Shown: one piece after another, positions 8,193-16,757 of the stretch | How positions within the stretch are numbered: position 1 is the first letter of the stretch | Layout: each line of letters starts with the position of its first letter | DNA from: JBDTVS01 sp040007095 | Lineage (GTDB): Bacteria; Acidobacteriota; Vicinamibacteria; Vicinamibacterales; CAVVIG01 | Assembly (NCBI GenBank): GCA_040007095.1 | Contig: JBDTVS010000076.1 | Span: 69,594-133,593, forward strand | DNA length: 64,000 nucleotides | Direction: 5' to 3' | Notes under the pieces: model-generated | The model's input: only the letters and a program-made list of their open reading frames with translations | Database searches by the model: none | What the model was told of the DNA's origin: nothing | Made by a program: the position numbers and the translations under genes

Positions 8193-9194
8193 ATGGTTCG
8201 CTCGGGTAGAATGACGCGCATGACGGATGAGTCGCGCGGGTCTGAGTTCCCGACGGCCTCGAGGGCCGTGTCATGGGCCTGCACTCTCGCCGTGCTGTGC
8301 TTTGCGAGCACTCCCGTTCGCACGCAAGTCTGGAACCGCGACACGGTCTACGCCCAGAGAGTCGCGGAGCTGCAGCGTGCGATTGCCGCGCGCCCGACGG
8401 ACCCGAATCCACTGCTCGATCTCGGCGCCTTCTACTTGAAGCCTCTTGCCCGCCGGACGGTGGAAGCCGCGGACGGAAAGGTCCGCCCCGTCGACGTCCC
8501 GCTCAGAAACGAGATCATCCCTGAAGGGATCAAGGACACGATCGCCGCGTCCTGGGTGTTTCGCGGCGATACGAGCGCGGCGTGGCCGTATCTGGCCAAG
8601 GCGATTCAGATGGATCCGCGCAACGTACGCGCCGCCCGTGAGCTGGCGATGTACTACCGGATGCCCGGCGATTTCGATCGGATGAAGCCGTACATGGAAG
8701 CCGCGCTGCGTGCCAATCCGCTCGACCTCGACATGTGCCGCCTGCATCTTGACCATCGAACGCTCCTCGCGAAGACCGGAAAGGACCTGGCCTTCGATGT
8801 CCGTCAGCCGAAAGTGCGGTACGAAGATCGCGGGAATACCCGCTACCGGATCGTCGTGGAGCCCAGCGCTGCTGACCTGGCGAAGGCGGCGCAATACGAG
8901 CGGGACACGGTGGGCGTCCGACGTGAAGCGGTCGCTCCGCTGCAGAAGCTCGCGGCAGTGCTCAGCGCCGATCCGACACGGCCGTCCACGCCGGCCAAGC
9001 AGGCGACCTGGCGGCTCGCGACCGCGATCTACTTCGAGTGGACTGGCGAGCTGGAAAAGGCGGCCGGCACCGCTGCGGCTGGCCTCCGCGAGGATCCGAC
9101 GTGCCTCGATTGCCTCGACTACGTCATCGATATCGTGCGCGGCACGCGGACGGTCGCCTCGCACGCGCAGTACAAGGCCATCCTCGACCGGTGA
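8193..9194 (+). CDS. Secreted TPR-like protein
   Basis: Up to 333 aa; ATGs at 8193, 8211 and 8220 are all possible and none has a strong Shine-Dalgarno. A hydrophobic segment (WACTLAVLCFAST) suggests export. The body has helical repeat units typical of TPR proteins: LQRAIAARPTDPNPLLDLGAFY, WPYLAKAIQMDPRNVRAARELAMYY, MEAALRANPLDLDMC and, near the C-terminus, KAAGTAAAGLREDPTCLDCLDYV. Tandem Cys residues (CLDCLDY) lie near the end. It is likely a periplasmic scaffold; the partner is unknown. It stands alone between the NsrR gene and the plus-strand genes that follow. Confidence 0.75.
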   Translation: MVRSGRMTRMTDESRGSEFPTASRAVSWACTLAVLCFASTPVRTQVWNRDTVYAQRVAELQRAIAARPTDPNPLLDLGAFYLKPLARRTVEAADGKVRPVDVPLRNEIIPEGIKDTIAASWVFRGDTSAAWPYLAKAIQMDPRNVRAARELAMYYRMPGDFDRMKPYMEAALRANPLDLDMCRLHLDHRTLLAKTGKDLAFDVRQPKVRYEDRGNTRYRIVVEPSAADLAKAAQYERDTVGVRREAVAPLQKLAAVLSADPTRPSTPAKQATWRLATAIYFEWTGELEKAAGTAAAGLREDPTCLDCLDYVIDIVRGTRTVASHAQYKAILDR

Positions 9195-9408
9195 CCGGCG
9201 CTGATAGCAAGCCGACCGCACCGCCTGTGGCACGTCCCGGCCTGCGGCGCTAGGGCCGCGGATTCGCTCGCCGCAGCAGCTCGGCGCGACAGCTCGAGAC
9301 CGCGCGACGCCTCCAGCAAGAGCATGGCCTCGAGTTCGGGTTATGTCATTGGCGCCTGGTCGATTTATAGTGCTGGTGTCGTCATTGGCCCCATGTGGAG
9401 GCGTAGCT

Positions 9409-10428
9409 ATGCGCCAGTCTAGCGTCGCGGTGTGTGCCACATTCGCCGTCGTCAGCCTCGTCGTCGTTGCTCACGCGCAGGGGCCGGCCGCCTCATCGGC
9501 GGGACGTGCCGGCGGCCGGACCTACCATGTGCCGCGCACGCCGTGGGGTGATCCCGACCTCGAAGGCAAGTGGCCGAGCAGCCAGGCCTCCGGCGTTCCG
9601 CTGCAGCGTGCCGAGTCACTCGGCACGCGCAACACGCTCAACGATGCGGAATTCGCCGCCCGCGTGGCGCAGGCCGAACGCCAGAAGGACCAAGACGTCG
9701 CCGACTTCGACTTCGAGCACCCGAACGTCCCCTTCGGTCAGGTCGGTGGGGGGCAGTCGCCGCCGCAGCACTGGTTCGAACGGTCCGCGCCGCAACGCCA
9801 GGCGTCGTTGATCGTCGATCCGCCGAACGGCCGCCTGCCGCCCATGACGGCGGCGGCGCAGCAGCGCGTCGCCGAGCGGCGCGCGCGCGAGAACGGCGAC
9901 TCGGCCTCGTACACGGACTTCACCCTGGCCGAGCGCTGCATCACGCGCGGCCTCACCGGTTCGGTCCTGCCCGGTGGCTACAACAACGGGAACCAGATCG
10001 TGCAGTCGCCCGGGTACGTGACGTTCGTCAACGAGATGATCCACGAATCGCGCATCATACCGCTCGACGGCCGGCCGCACCGGAGTCAGGCGATTCGAAC
10101 CTACCTGGGCGACTCGCGCGGTCACTGGGACGGCGACACGCTGGTGATCGAGACCACGAACTTCCTCGATCGTACGGGCGTGGGCATGAGCGGCACCGGC
10201 GCCAGCGAGGCGCTGAAGATCACGGAACGCTTGACGCGCACCAGCGGCACCACCCTCGATTACTCGCTGACCATCAACGATCCGACGACGTGGACCGCGC
10301 CCTTCACGATCCGCTTCGAGCTCGGGCGCGACGACCGCTACGGCATGTTCGAGTACGCGTGCCACGAAGGCAACTACGCGCTGCAGAACATCATGAGCGG
10401 CCAGCGCTTCGAGGAACGGAGCCGCTGA
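9409..10428 (+). CDS. Secreted protein of unknown function, GRPH-motif family
   Basis: 339 aa. The ATG at 9409 has GGAGG 7 nt upstream and begins a signal peptide ending VVVAHAQG. An upstream in-frame start at 9343 is less likely. The N-terminal part (PWGDPDLEGKWP) is typical of secreted acidobacterial proteins. The core has RIIPLDGRPHRSQAIRTYLG, GHWDGDTLVIETTNF and LTRTSGTTLDYSLTINDP, distantly like the DGRPHP...GxWDGxTLVVTTTHF blocks of the family B proteins at 1735 and 4196. Function unknown. It precedes the tannase gene by about 50 nt, so co-transcription is likely. Confidence 0.85.
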   Translation: MRQSSVAVCATFAVVSLVVVAHAQGPAASSAGRAGGRTYHVPRTPWGDPDLEGKWPSSQASGVPLQRAESLGTRNTLNDAEFAARVAQAERQKDQDVADFDFEHPNVPFGQVGGGQSPPQHWFERSAPQRQASLIVDPPNGRLPPMTAAAQQRVAERRARENGDSASYTDFTLAERCITRGLTGSVLPGGYNNGNQIVQSPGYVTFVNEMIHESRIIPLDGRPHRSQAIRTYLGDSRGHWDGDTLVIETTNFLDRTGVGMSGTGASEALKITERLTRTSGTTLDYSLTINDPTTWTAPFTIRFELGRDDRYGMFEYACHEGNYALQNIMSGQRFEERSR

Positions 10429-10479
10429 CCTCGTCGCCGCCGGCCTTGAGGTTCTGCTTCACTCGCGAGGAATGACTGC

Positions 10480-11988
10480 ATGAAGACGATGTCGATGGCG
10501 TGCGCAGTGGCCGTCATGGCCTGCCTCCCCGCGAGCCGCGCGTTTGCCGCCTCGTGCGAGAGCCTCGCGAAGCTGGCCGTCAAGGATACGGCCATCACCA
10601 AGGTGGAGGTGGTCGCCTCCGGCACGTTCCAGCCACCAGACGGCCCACCACGTGGCCGGAACCCGTATGTCGCACTGGGTGAGTTCTGCCGCGTCGTCGC
10701 GACGCTGACGCCGACGAGCGACTCCGACATCAAGATCGAGGTCTGGCTCCCGGCCAGCGGGTGGAACGGCAAGTTCCAGGCGGTCGGCAACGGAGGCTGG
10801 GCCGGCGTCATCAGCTACGCGGAGATGGCCGAGGCGCTGCGGGGCGGCTATGCCACGGCGTCGACCGATACCGGGCACGTCGGAGGCCGCGGCACGTTCG
10901 CGCTCGGGCATCCCGAAAAGCTCGTGGACTTCGCGTGGCGCTCCGAACACGAGATGACCGCGACGGCCAAGAAGGTGGTCGACGCCTTCTACGGCTCGGG
11001 GCCGAAGCGATCCTATTGGAACGGCTGTTCGACGGGCGGACGGCAGGGACTCAAGCTCGCTCAGATGTTTCCCGGGGACTTCGACGGGATGATCGCTGGC
11101 GCGCCGGCCAATCGCACGGCGATCTCGCTCTGGATCGCGGACGCGGTGCTGAGAGATCCGGCCAGGTACATCCCGCCGGCCAAGTATCCCGTCATCCACC
11201 AGGCGGCGCTCGCCGCGTGCGACGCGGGCGACGGGGTGAAGGACGGCCTGATCGACGATCCGCGGCAGTGCCGGTTCGATCCAGCGGTGCTGCTGTGCAA
11301 GGAGGCCGACAGCCCGTCGTGCCTCACGGGGCCGCAGGTCGCGGCGGCCAAACAGATCTACTCGAGTGCGGTGAACCCGCGGACCAGGCAGGAACTCTTC
11401 TCGTCGCTCGTGCCGGGCAGCGAGCTCGGATGGGGTGCGCAGGCGGCCGGTCCCGACGTGCAGGCCATGACCTACGACCAGTATCGCTACGTGGTGTTCA
11501 GGAATCCGAACTGGGATTGGAAGACGTTCGACTTCGACAAGGATGTCGTGAAGGGTGATCAGCCGGAGAACCTGATCATGAACGCCACGAATCCGGACAT
11601 GAAAGCGTTCTTCTCGCGCGGCGGCAAGTTGATCATGTATCACGGCTGGAGCGACCCGCTCGTGCCGCCGGTGAACACCATCAAGTACTACGACCAGGTC
11701 GTCGCACACATGGGCGGCGCGGCGAAGGCTTCGGATCACGTGCGGCTCTTCATGGCGCCCGGCATGGGGCACTGCGCCGGCGGGGAAGGCCCCGATACGT
11801 TCGACAAGGTCAAGGCGCTCGAGGACTGGGTGGAACGCGGTCAGGCGCCAGCGCGCGTCGAGGCGTCGCACCGCGTCAACGGCCGCGTGGACCGCACGCG
11901 GCCACTCTGTCCGTATCCGCAGGTCGCGCGGTACTCCGGGACGGGCAGCATCGACGACGCCGCCAACTTCAGCTGTAAGGCGCCGTAA
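10480..11988 (+). CDS. Tannase/feruloyl esterase-family hydrolase, secreted
   Basis: 502 aa with signal peptide (SMACAVAVMACLPASRAFAA). It matches the tannase/feruloyl esterase family: the nucleophile motif is YWNGCSTGGRQG, the acid is in YHGWSDPLVPP, and the histidine is in GMGHCAGG. The Cys next to the Ser and the Cys after the His form the CS-D-HC disulphide typical of the family. The inserted lid region contains paired Cys (CDAGDGVKDG, ALLCKEADSPSC). The family hydrolyses galloyl or feruloyl esters of plant phenolics in the periplasm or outside. Start: ATG at 10480 after GAGGAATG-like bases. This supports a plant-polymer diet for the host. Confidence 0.93.
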   Translation: MKTMSMACAVAVMACLPASRAFAASCESLAKLAVKDTAITKVEVVASGTFQPPDGPPRGRNPYVALGEFCRVVATLTPTSDSDIKIEVWLPASGWNGKFQAVGNGGWAGVISYAEMAEALRGGYATASTDTGHVGGRGTFALGHPEKLVDFAWRSEHEMTATAKKVVDAFYGSGPKRSYWNGCSTGGRQGLKLAQMFPGDFDGMIAGAPANRTAISLWIADAVLRDPARYIPPAKYPVIHQAALAACDAGDGVKDGLIDDPRQCRFDPAVLLCKEADSPSCLTGPQVAAAKQIYSSAVNPRTRQELFSSLVPGSELGWGAQAAGPDVQAMTYDQYRYVVFRNPNWDWKTFDFDKDVVKGDQPENLIMNATNPDMKAFFSRGGKLIMYHGWSDPLVPPVNTIKYYDQVVAHMGGAAKASDHVRLFMAPGMGHCAGGEGPDTFDKVKALEDWVERGQAPARVEASHRVNGRVDRTRPLCPYPQVARYSGTGSIDDAANFSCKAP

Positions 11989-12266
11989 GGCGCAGCCGCG
12001 CTATTCCCACGGACATCCTGCATTTTCCAGCGCCGTCGAGCCAGCCAATCCGATGAAGGTGGCTTGAAGGCCGCGATGCCGCAGCGTCTGGCCGCTCCCG
12101 TCGTGTGCGAATCGAGCCGGTGAACCGGTAGGCTACGGGCGGTGGCAGGAAATCAGGATTCCGGCTGGGAATCAGGGCCGGGCGAGGCTACAGCGTTTTC
12201 CAGTTGTACAAACGAAAAATGCTCTAATTGCCGCGCTCCAGCCCCGATGTCCCGAGTCGCGTGAGG

Positions 12267-15200
12267 TCAGAAATCGAACTGCACGTTGAAGCGGACGAAC
12301 CGCGGTTGCAAAAGCGCCGTCGGCCGCATCCACCGTTCGCCCCCGGTTCCCGGATCGTAGGTCGATTCGAATGTCGTTGGCGTGTTGGCGTTGGTCAGGT
12401 TGTAGAGATCGACGCCGACATTCGCTTTCGTCGCCTTGATGCGAACGATCTTCGCGACGCGCATGTCGATGTTGTTGACGCGCTCGCCATAGATCTGGCC
12501 AGGCAGCAGCAGGTTCACCGTCTCGGTGGTGACGCCGGTGCGCAGCGGCCGTCCCGTGGCGGCCAGGAACTGGGTCGCCGACATCAGGTAGTTGGCGCTG
12601 CGCGACGCACCGTTGGTGGCCACATCGGCGCCCGGCTGGACATTCGCCTGCGTCCGCAGGATCGCGCTCACGAGGACGTCGATTTTCGGGACCGTGTAGG
12701 ACACCAGCCCTCGCGCTGAGGTGAGCCACGGTTCGGTGGCGCTGCACGCCGGCTGGCCAGCGACGATTCCGGTCGCGGCGACGGTCGTCGTGCTCGGCGT
12801 CATCGGTCGGCCGAACCGCCCGACGAGGACCGCGCACGTGTCGTTGACGCCGCGGCCGGTGCTCGTCCCGCCCTGGAACAGCAGGCCGTTGTGCAGCCGC
12901 GCGTTCAGAGTGACGTCCACCCCATGCCAGTAGTGCGTCTCCTCGCCGTAGTCCGCGGACGTCGTGTAGTAGGGGTCGGACACGCCGAGCACCGATCGGT
13001 TGTTGCGGACGAGGAAGCTCACCGGATAGCCGCCGCCGCCTGGAAGGCGCGGATCGTTGGGCGTGGTGATCGTGACTTCGTCATAGTCCTGCGGCGTGAG
13101 GGCGCGGTTCTGGGTGACGAAGAAGTTGCCCCACTTCCGGCGGCTGTAGCTGGCGTCCACCGACACGCGCGGCAGCAGCTCGTGCTGCACCCCGGCGCTG
13201 AACTGCCAGTCCCAGTTGCGTTTTCCCCAGCCCTGCTGCACGTCAGGATTGACCTGCGTCGTCTGCCCCTGCTGGCCCCAGTTCAGATTGGTCCAGGCCT
13301 GACATTCGCCGGACACGCCGGGATTCAGGAAGTCGCACTCGGCGATGCGGTTGTTGTTGGCGTCGGTCCACACGCGGCTCGTCGTCTGCACCAGGGTGAC
13401 CGCCGGGTTGTTGATGGTGTAGACGTCGCCGTTGTACGGCGCCTGCAGGTACTTGCTCATGCTCACCTTCACCGCCGTCTTGCCGTCGCCGAAGACGTCG
13501 TAGGACGCACCCATGCGCGGCGTCAGGTCGTTGTAGCCTTTGACGCCTTCGGTGCGCGGGAAGGTGAATGCGGGCCCGAAGCGATGGTCCGCGACCACGC
13601 CGTTCTCTCCCTCCGGGAAGAAGCTGCGCACGTGCTCGTAGCGGAGGCCGCCCTGAAGGGTGACGCGGCCCCGCGTCCATTGATCCTGCACGAACAGCGA
13701 GTCGGGCACCGTCCGATTGCTCGTGAGGGTCGGGCCGAGCCGCTCGGTCAGCTGGTTCGGTACGCCGCCGTTGAACCGGTAGCTGAGTTGCTGGGCGACA
13801 AAGCCCGGTGTCTTGGCCACCATGTAGGCCCCCTGATAGCCGACCTTCAAGGTGTGCGTCCCGGTCACATAGGACAGTGCCGCCCGGTAATTCGCGTTCT
13901 GCTGCTGGGTGCCACTGGTGGCAGGCCATCCGTGGTAGATGAAGTTGGACGTCGGCGTACCCGCCGTGGTGGACTGCTCCGTGACCGCGATCTGATCGAC
14001 GGCCGCCCCGGTGGGACGGATATCGCCCCACTGCGTCCAGAACGAGGAGTAGCCGGCTTCGAAGAGCACCCGGGTCGAGAGCGGCGCCGAATACGTGGCT
14101 TGCATGATCTTCGCAGGTGCATCCCAGATCGTTCCTGATTCCGGCGACGTGGTGGGCACGCCCGGGCCGATCCCCGGACCGGAGGCGGTCCAGCCGTCAC
14201 CTGGCTGCCGGCACTGCCCGCCGTCGGTCGTCACGGACGATCCCGAGCAGTTCTTCGTGTAATCGACGTAGAACCCGAGCTTGTTCCTCTGGGTGGCCTG
14301 CCAGGTGAGGCGGGTCGCGCCGATCTTCTTCGACGTCGCGTTGCGAACCTTCAGGCTGTCGTCTTTCGCGTACGTCCAGAGACCCGGATCGAAGGCGTTC
14401 TTGTTGCCGTAATTGTTCGGCACGTCCTGGTAGGTGCCGATCGTGCGCACGTTGCTGTAGAACCAGATGCGGTCGCGGAGGATGGGGCCGCTGAACGCGA
14501 AGTTGGTGTCCCAGTTCCGAATCAGTACGTTCTCGCCGGTGAACCCGAAGCTGCGCAGCTCGTCGTCGATGTTGCTGCCCTGCGCCCACTTGCCGGCGAT
14601 GCTGCCGAAGTAGGCGCCGCCGAAGGTGTTGCCGCCCGTCTTCGGCACCATGTTGAACGCCGGCCCGCCGCGATCGACTTCCGCGAGCCCGCCCGCGATG
14701 GTCACCTGAACTTCCGAGGCATTCGACATGTCGTACTGGTACCCCGACACCCCGCCGCCGCCGACCGACGATCCGACGTTCATGCCGTCGATCTGGATAT
14801 TGCCTTCGCTGCTGCGGCCGCCCCGCGAGGTGAAGAAGTTGTTGGACGGCGTGGCGCTCGCACCCAGGCCAGTCCCCTGAATGCCCGGAACGCCGGCCAG
14901 GTAGTTGCCGTAGCCGCGCGAGGCCGGCAGCGATCGCACGAACTCGTTGCTGAGCACCTGCTCCCGGCTGGTGCTGGTCTGCAGGTCCACCACCGGCGTC
15001 GCGCCGGTCACGGTGATCGTTTCCTGGACGCCGCCGACGCGCATCTCGGCGTTGATCGCGGTGACGCCGCCGCCGCTCACCTCGACACCCGTCCGGGCAA
15101 TGGTCGAGAATCCCGACAACGTGAACGTGACCGCATAGGTACCCGGGCGCAGATCGACGATCTGGTACTGGCCACGGTCGTCGGTCACCGTCGAGCGCGT

Positions 15201-15377
15201 TTTCTCGATCAGCGCCGGACTCGATGCCTCGACCGCGACGCCGGGCAGCACCGCTCCGGACGAGTCGCGAACGCTGCCGGCGAGCGACTGGGCGCCCGCC
15301 AGCGTGGGAATGAGAAGCAGGAACATCGCCGAGAGGAACAGGGCCAGCGCCATCCGCACGCGCTTCAATTCAGTCAT
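12267..15377 (-). CDS. Oar-like TonB-dependent receptor with carboxypeptidase-regulatory domain
   Basis: 1036 aa from the ATG at 15377, with GGGAG about 6 nt upstream. Signal peptide ends LAGAQS. Residues about 30-110 form a carboxypeptidase-regulatory (CNA-B-like) domain (GSVRDSSGAVLPGV ... GQYQIVDLRPGTYAVTFTLSGF). A plug-like region follows (LPASRGYGNYLAGVPGIQG, GRSSEGNIQIDGMNV), then a long beta-barrel with an aromatic C-terminus (RFVRFNVQFDF). Such proteins are outer-membrane importers or surface-protein secretion factors in Acidobacteriota and Myxococcota. It lies about 45 nt downstream of the DUF1552 gene, so it may belong to the same transcript as the ankyrin/cytochrome cassette. Confidence 0.9.
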   Translation of the reverse strand: MTELKRVRMALALFLSAMFLLLIPTLAGAQSLAGSVRDSSGAVLPGVAVEASSPALIEKTRSTVTDDRGQYQIVDLRPGTYAVTFTLSGFSTIARTGVEVSGGGVTAINAEMRVGGVQETITVTGATPVVDLQTSTSREQVLSNEFVRSLPASRGYGNYLAGVPGIQGTGLGASATPSNNFFTSRGGRSSEGNIQIDGMNVGSSVGGGGVSGYQYDMSNASEVQVTIAGGLAEVDRGGPAFNMVPKTGGNTFGGAYFGSIAGKWAQGSNIDDELRSFGFTGENVLIRNWDTNFAFSGPILRDRIWFYSNVRTIGTYQDVPNNYGNKNAFDPGLWTYAKDDSLKVRNATSKKIGATRLTWQATQRNKLGFYVDYTKNCSGSSVTTDGGQCRQPGDGWTASGPGIGPGVPTTSPESGTIWDAPAKIMQATYSAPLSTRVLFEAGYSSFWTQWGDIRPTGAAVDQIAVTEQSTTAGTPTSNFIYHGWPATSGTQQQNANYRAALSYVTGTHTLKVGYQGAYMVAKTPGFVAQQLSYRFNGGVPNQLTERLGPTLTSNRTVPDSLFVQDQWTRGRVTLQGGLRYEHVRSFFPEGENGVVADHRFGPAFTFPRTEGVKGYNDLTPRMGASYDVFGDGKTAVKVSMSKYLQAPYNGDVYTINNPAVTLVQTTSRVWTDANNNRIAECDFLNPGVSGECQAWTNLNWGQQGQTTQVNPDVQQGWGKRNWDWQFSAGVQHELLPRVSVDASYSRRKWGNFFVTQNRALTPQDYDEVTITTPNDPRLPGGGGYPVSFLVRNNRSVLGVSDPYYTTSADYGEETHYWHGVDVTLNARLHNGLLFQGGTSTGRGVNDTCAVLVGRFGRPMTPSTTTVAATGIVAGQPACSATEPWLTSARGLVSYTVPKIDVLVSAILRTQANVQPGADVATNGASRSANYLMSATQFLAATGRPLRTGVTTETVNLLLPGQIYGERVNNIDMRVAKIVRIKATKANVGVDLYNLTNANTPTTFESTYDPGTGGERWMRPTALLQPRFVRFNVQFDF

Positions 15378-15422
15378 GACCGCTCCCATGGAACTGCCCG
15401 CAGCCCACCGGCCACGTGCGAT

Positions 15423-16757
15423 CTAGATCTCGAGCATTCCCGTGCTGTCGCCGAACGTCTCCCTGTGTACCCCGACTTTCTCGAGCATCGCCAGCAGCAG
15501 GTTGGACATGTGCGTGTCCTTCGGAAACTTCAGGTGGCGACCACCTGTGAGCTTCTGCGCTGCGCCACCAGCCAGCACAATCGGCAGCGGGCTGAAGTTG
15601 TGCTGATTTCCGTCGCTGAGTGAGCTGCCGTACAACACGAGGGCGTGGTCGAGCAGTGTGCCGTCGCCGTCGGGCACGCTCTTCAGCCGGTCGACGAAGT
15701 AGGCGAACTTCGTGACGTGGTAGGTGTTCAGCTGCGCGAACCGGTCCATGTTGCCGCGATCGTTCGAGTGGTGCGACAGATTGTGAAAGGGATCGCGGAT
15801 CGCCGTCTCCGGGTACACCGCCGTGCTCAACTCGCGTGCGAACATCAGGGTGGAGACGCGCGTGATGTCGGCCTGCAACGCGATCACCTGCAGATCCATC
15901 AGCAGCTTCAGATGATCCTGGAAGGTCGCCGGCACGCCGGCCGGCACGTCCGGCAGCGTCAGGTCCGCGCGCACCGACGCCTCGGCGCGCTGAATGCGCC
16001 GCTCGATTTCGCGCACGTCGTCGAGGTACTGCGTCAGCCGGCGCCGGTCGCCGGGCGGGAGATCCTTCTGCAGGCCGGCCACCTGACCCATCACCGAATC
16101 GAGCAGGCTGCGCGACTCCGATCGCCGCGCGCGGCGTTCCGCGTCCGTCGCCCCCACGCCGAACAGCTTTTCGAACACCAGCCGCGGGTTGTTGTTCATC
16201 GGCAGCGGCTGGGTCGCGGACTTCCAGGAAATCGAATTCCGGTAGGCGCAGCTGAACGACGCTTCACAGGCGAGCACGGCCTCTTCGATCGAGAGCTCCA
16301 GAGACGGCAGCGGCGTCTCCTGTCCGATCGCCTGGGCCGCGACCTGATCGGCCGACATCCCCAGATGCGCCTGGGCGCCGCGCTCAGGCGGCGCCGCCGT
16401 CAGGAACACCGCCGCGGCCCGCGTGTGATTCGCGCCCGCCGACACGTCGGCGCCGCCGGCTCCCGCGACGAACGGATGGGCGAGGCCGCTGACGATGTTG
16501 ATCCGATCTCGGAATGGCTCGAGCGGCTTGAGAATCTCCTTGAATTCGAAGCCGGTCCCCTCCGTCGTCGGCGTCCACCTGTCCATCGTCGCGCCATGGG
16601 GCACGTAGAAGGCGACGAAGCGCGCTTTCCCTGCCGCCGCCGTCTGCCGCAACGGCGTCTGCGCGGCGACCATCGAATCGAGCAGCGGCAGCGCGACGCT
16701 GGCACCGACGCCTTGCAGGAACGTCCGTCGCGAGAGGTGCTTCTTGCTGATGAACAT
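15423..16757 (-). CDS. DUF1552 secreted protein (cassette 1)
   Basis: 444 aa. The start ATG at 16757 overlaps the upstream TGA as TGATG, so translation is coupled. The N-terminus has SRRTFLQGVGASVALPLLDSM, a Tat-like twin-arginine signal. The DUF1552 body includes PHGATMDRWTP, SGLAHPFVAGAGG, PLPSLELSIEE and the C-terminal LVLYGSSLSDGNQHNFSPLPIVLAGGAA. It is fairly similar to the protein at 35682-36998. In Planctomycetes and Acidobacteria, DUF1552 genes sit beside PSD-type cytochrome genes; the biochemical role is not established. Tat export suggests a folded, perhaps cofactor-bearing, protein. Confidence 0.92.
   Translation of the reverse strand: MFISKKHLSRRTFLQGVGASVALPLLDSMVAAQTPLRQTAAAGKARFVAFYVPHGATMDRWTPTTEGTGFEFKEILKPLEPFRDRINIVSGLAHPFVAGAGGADVSAGANHTRAAAVFLTAAPPERGAQAHLGMSADQVAAQAIGQETPLPSLELSIEEAVLACEASFSCAYRNSISWKSATQPLPMNNNPRLVFEKLFGVGATDAERRARRSESRSLLDSVMGQVAGLQKDLPPGDRRRLTQYLDDVREIERRIQRAEASVRADLTLPDVPAGVPATFQDHLKLLMDLQVIALQADITRVSTLMFARELSTAVYPETAIRDPFHNLSHHSNDRGNMDRFAQLNTYHVTKFAYFVDRLKSVPDGDGTLLDHALVLYGSSLSDGNQHNFSPLPIVLAGGAAQKLTGGRHLKFPKDTHMSNLLLAMLEKVGVHRETFGDSTGMLEI

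Noticed and set aside
12891..14138. Antisense open frame opposite the TonB-dependent receptor
   Set aside because: Composition is Arg/His/Val-rich with no domain; the receptor frame is well supported.
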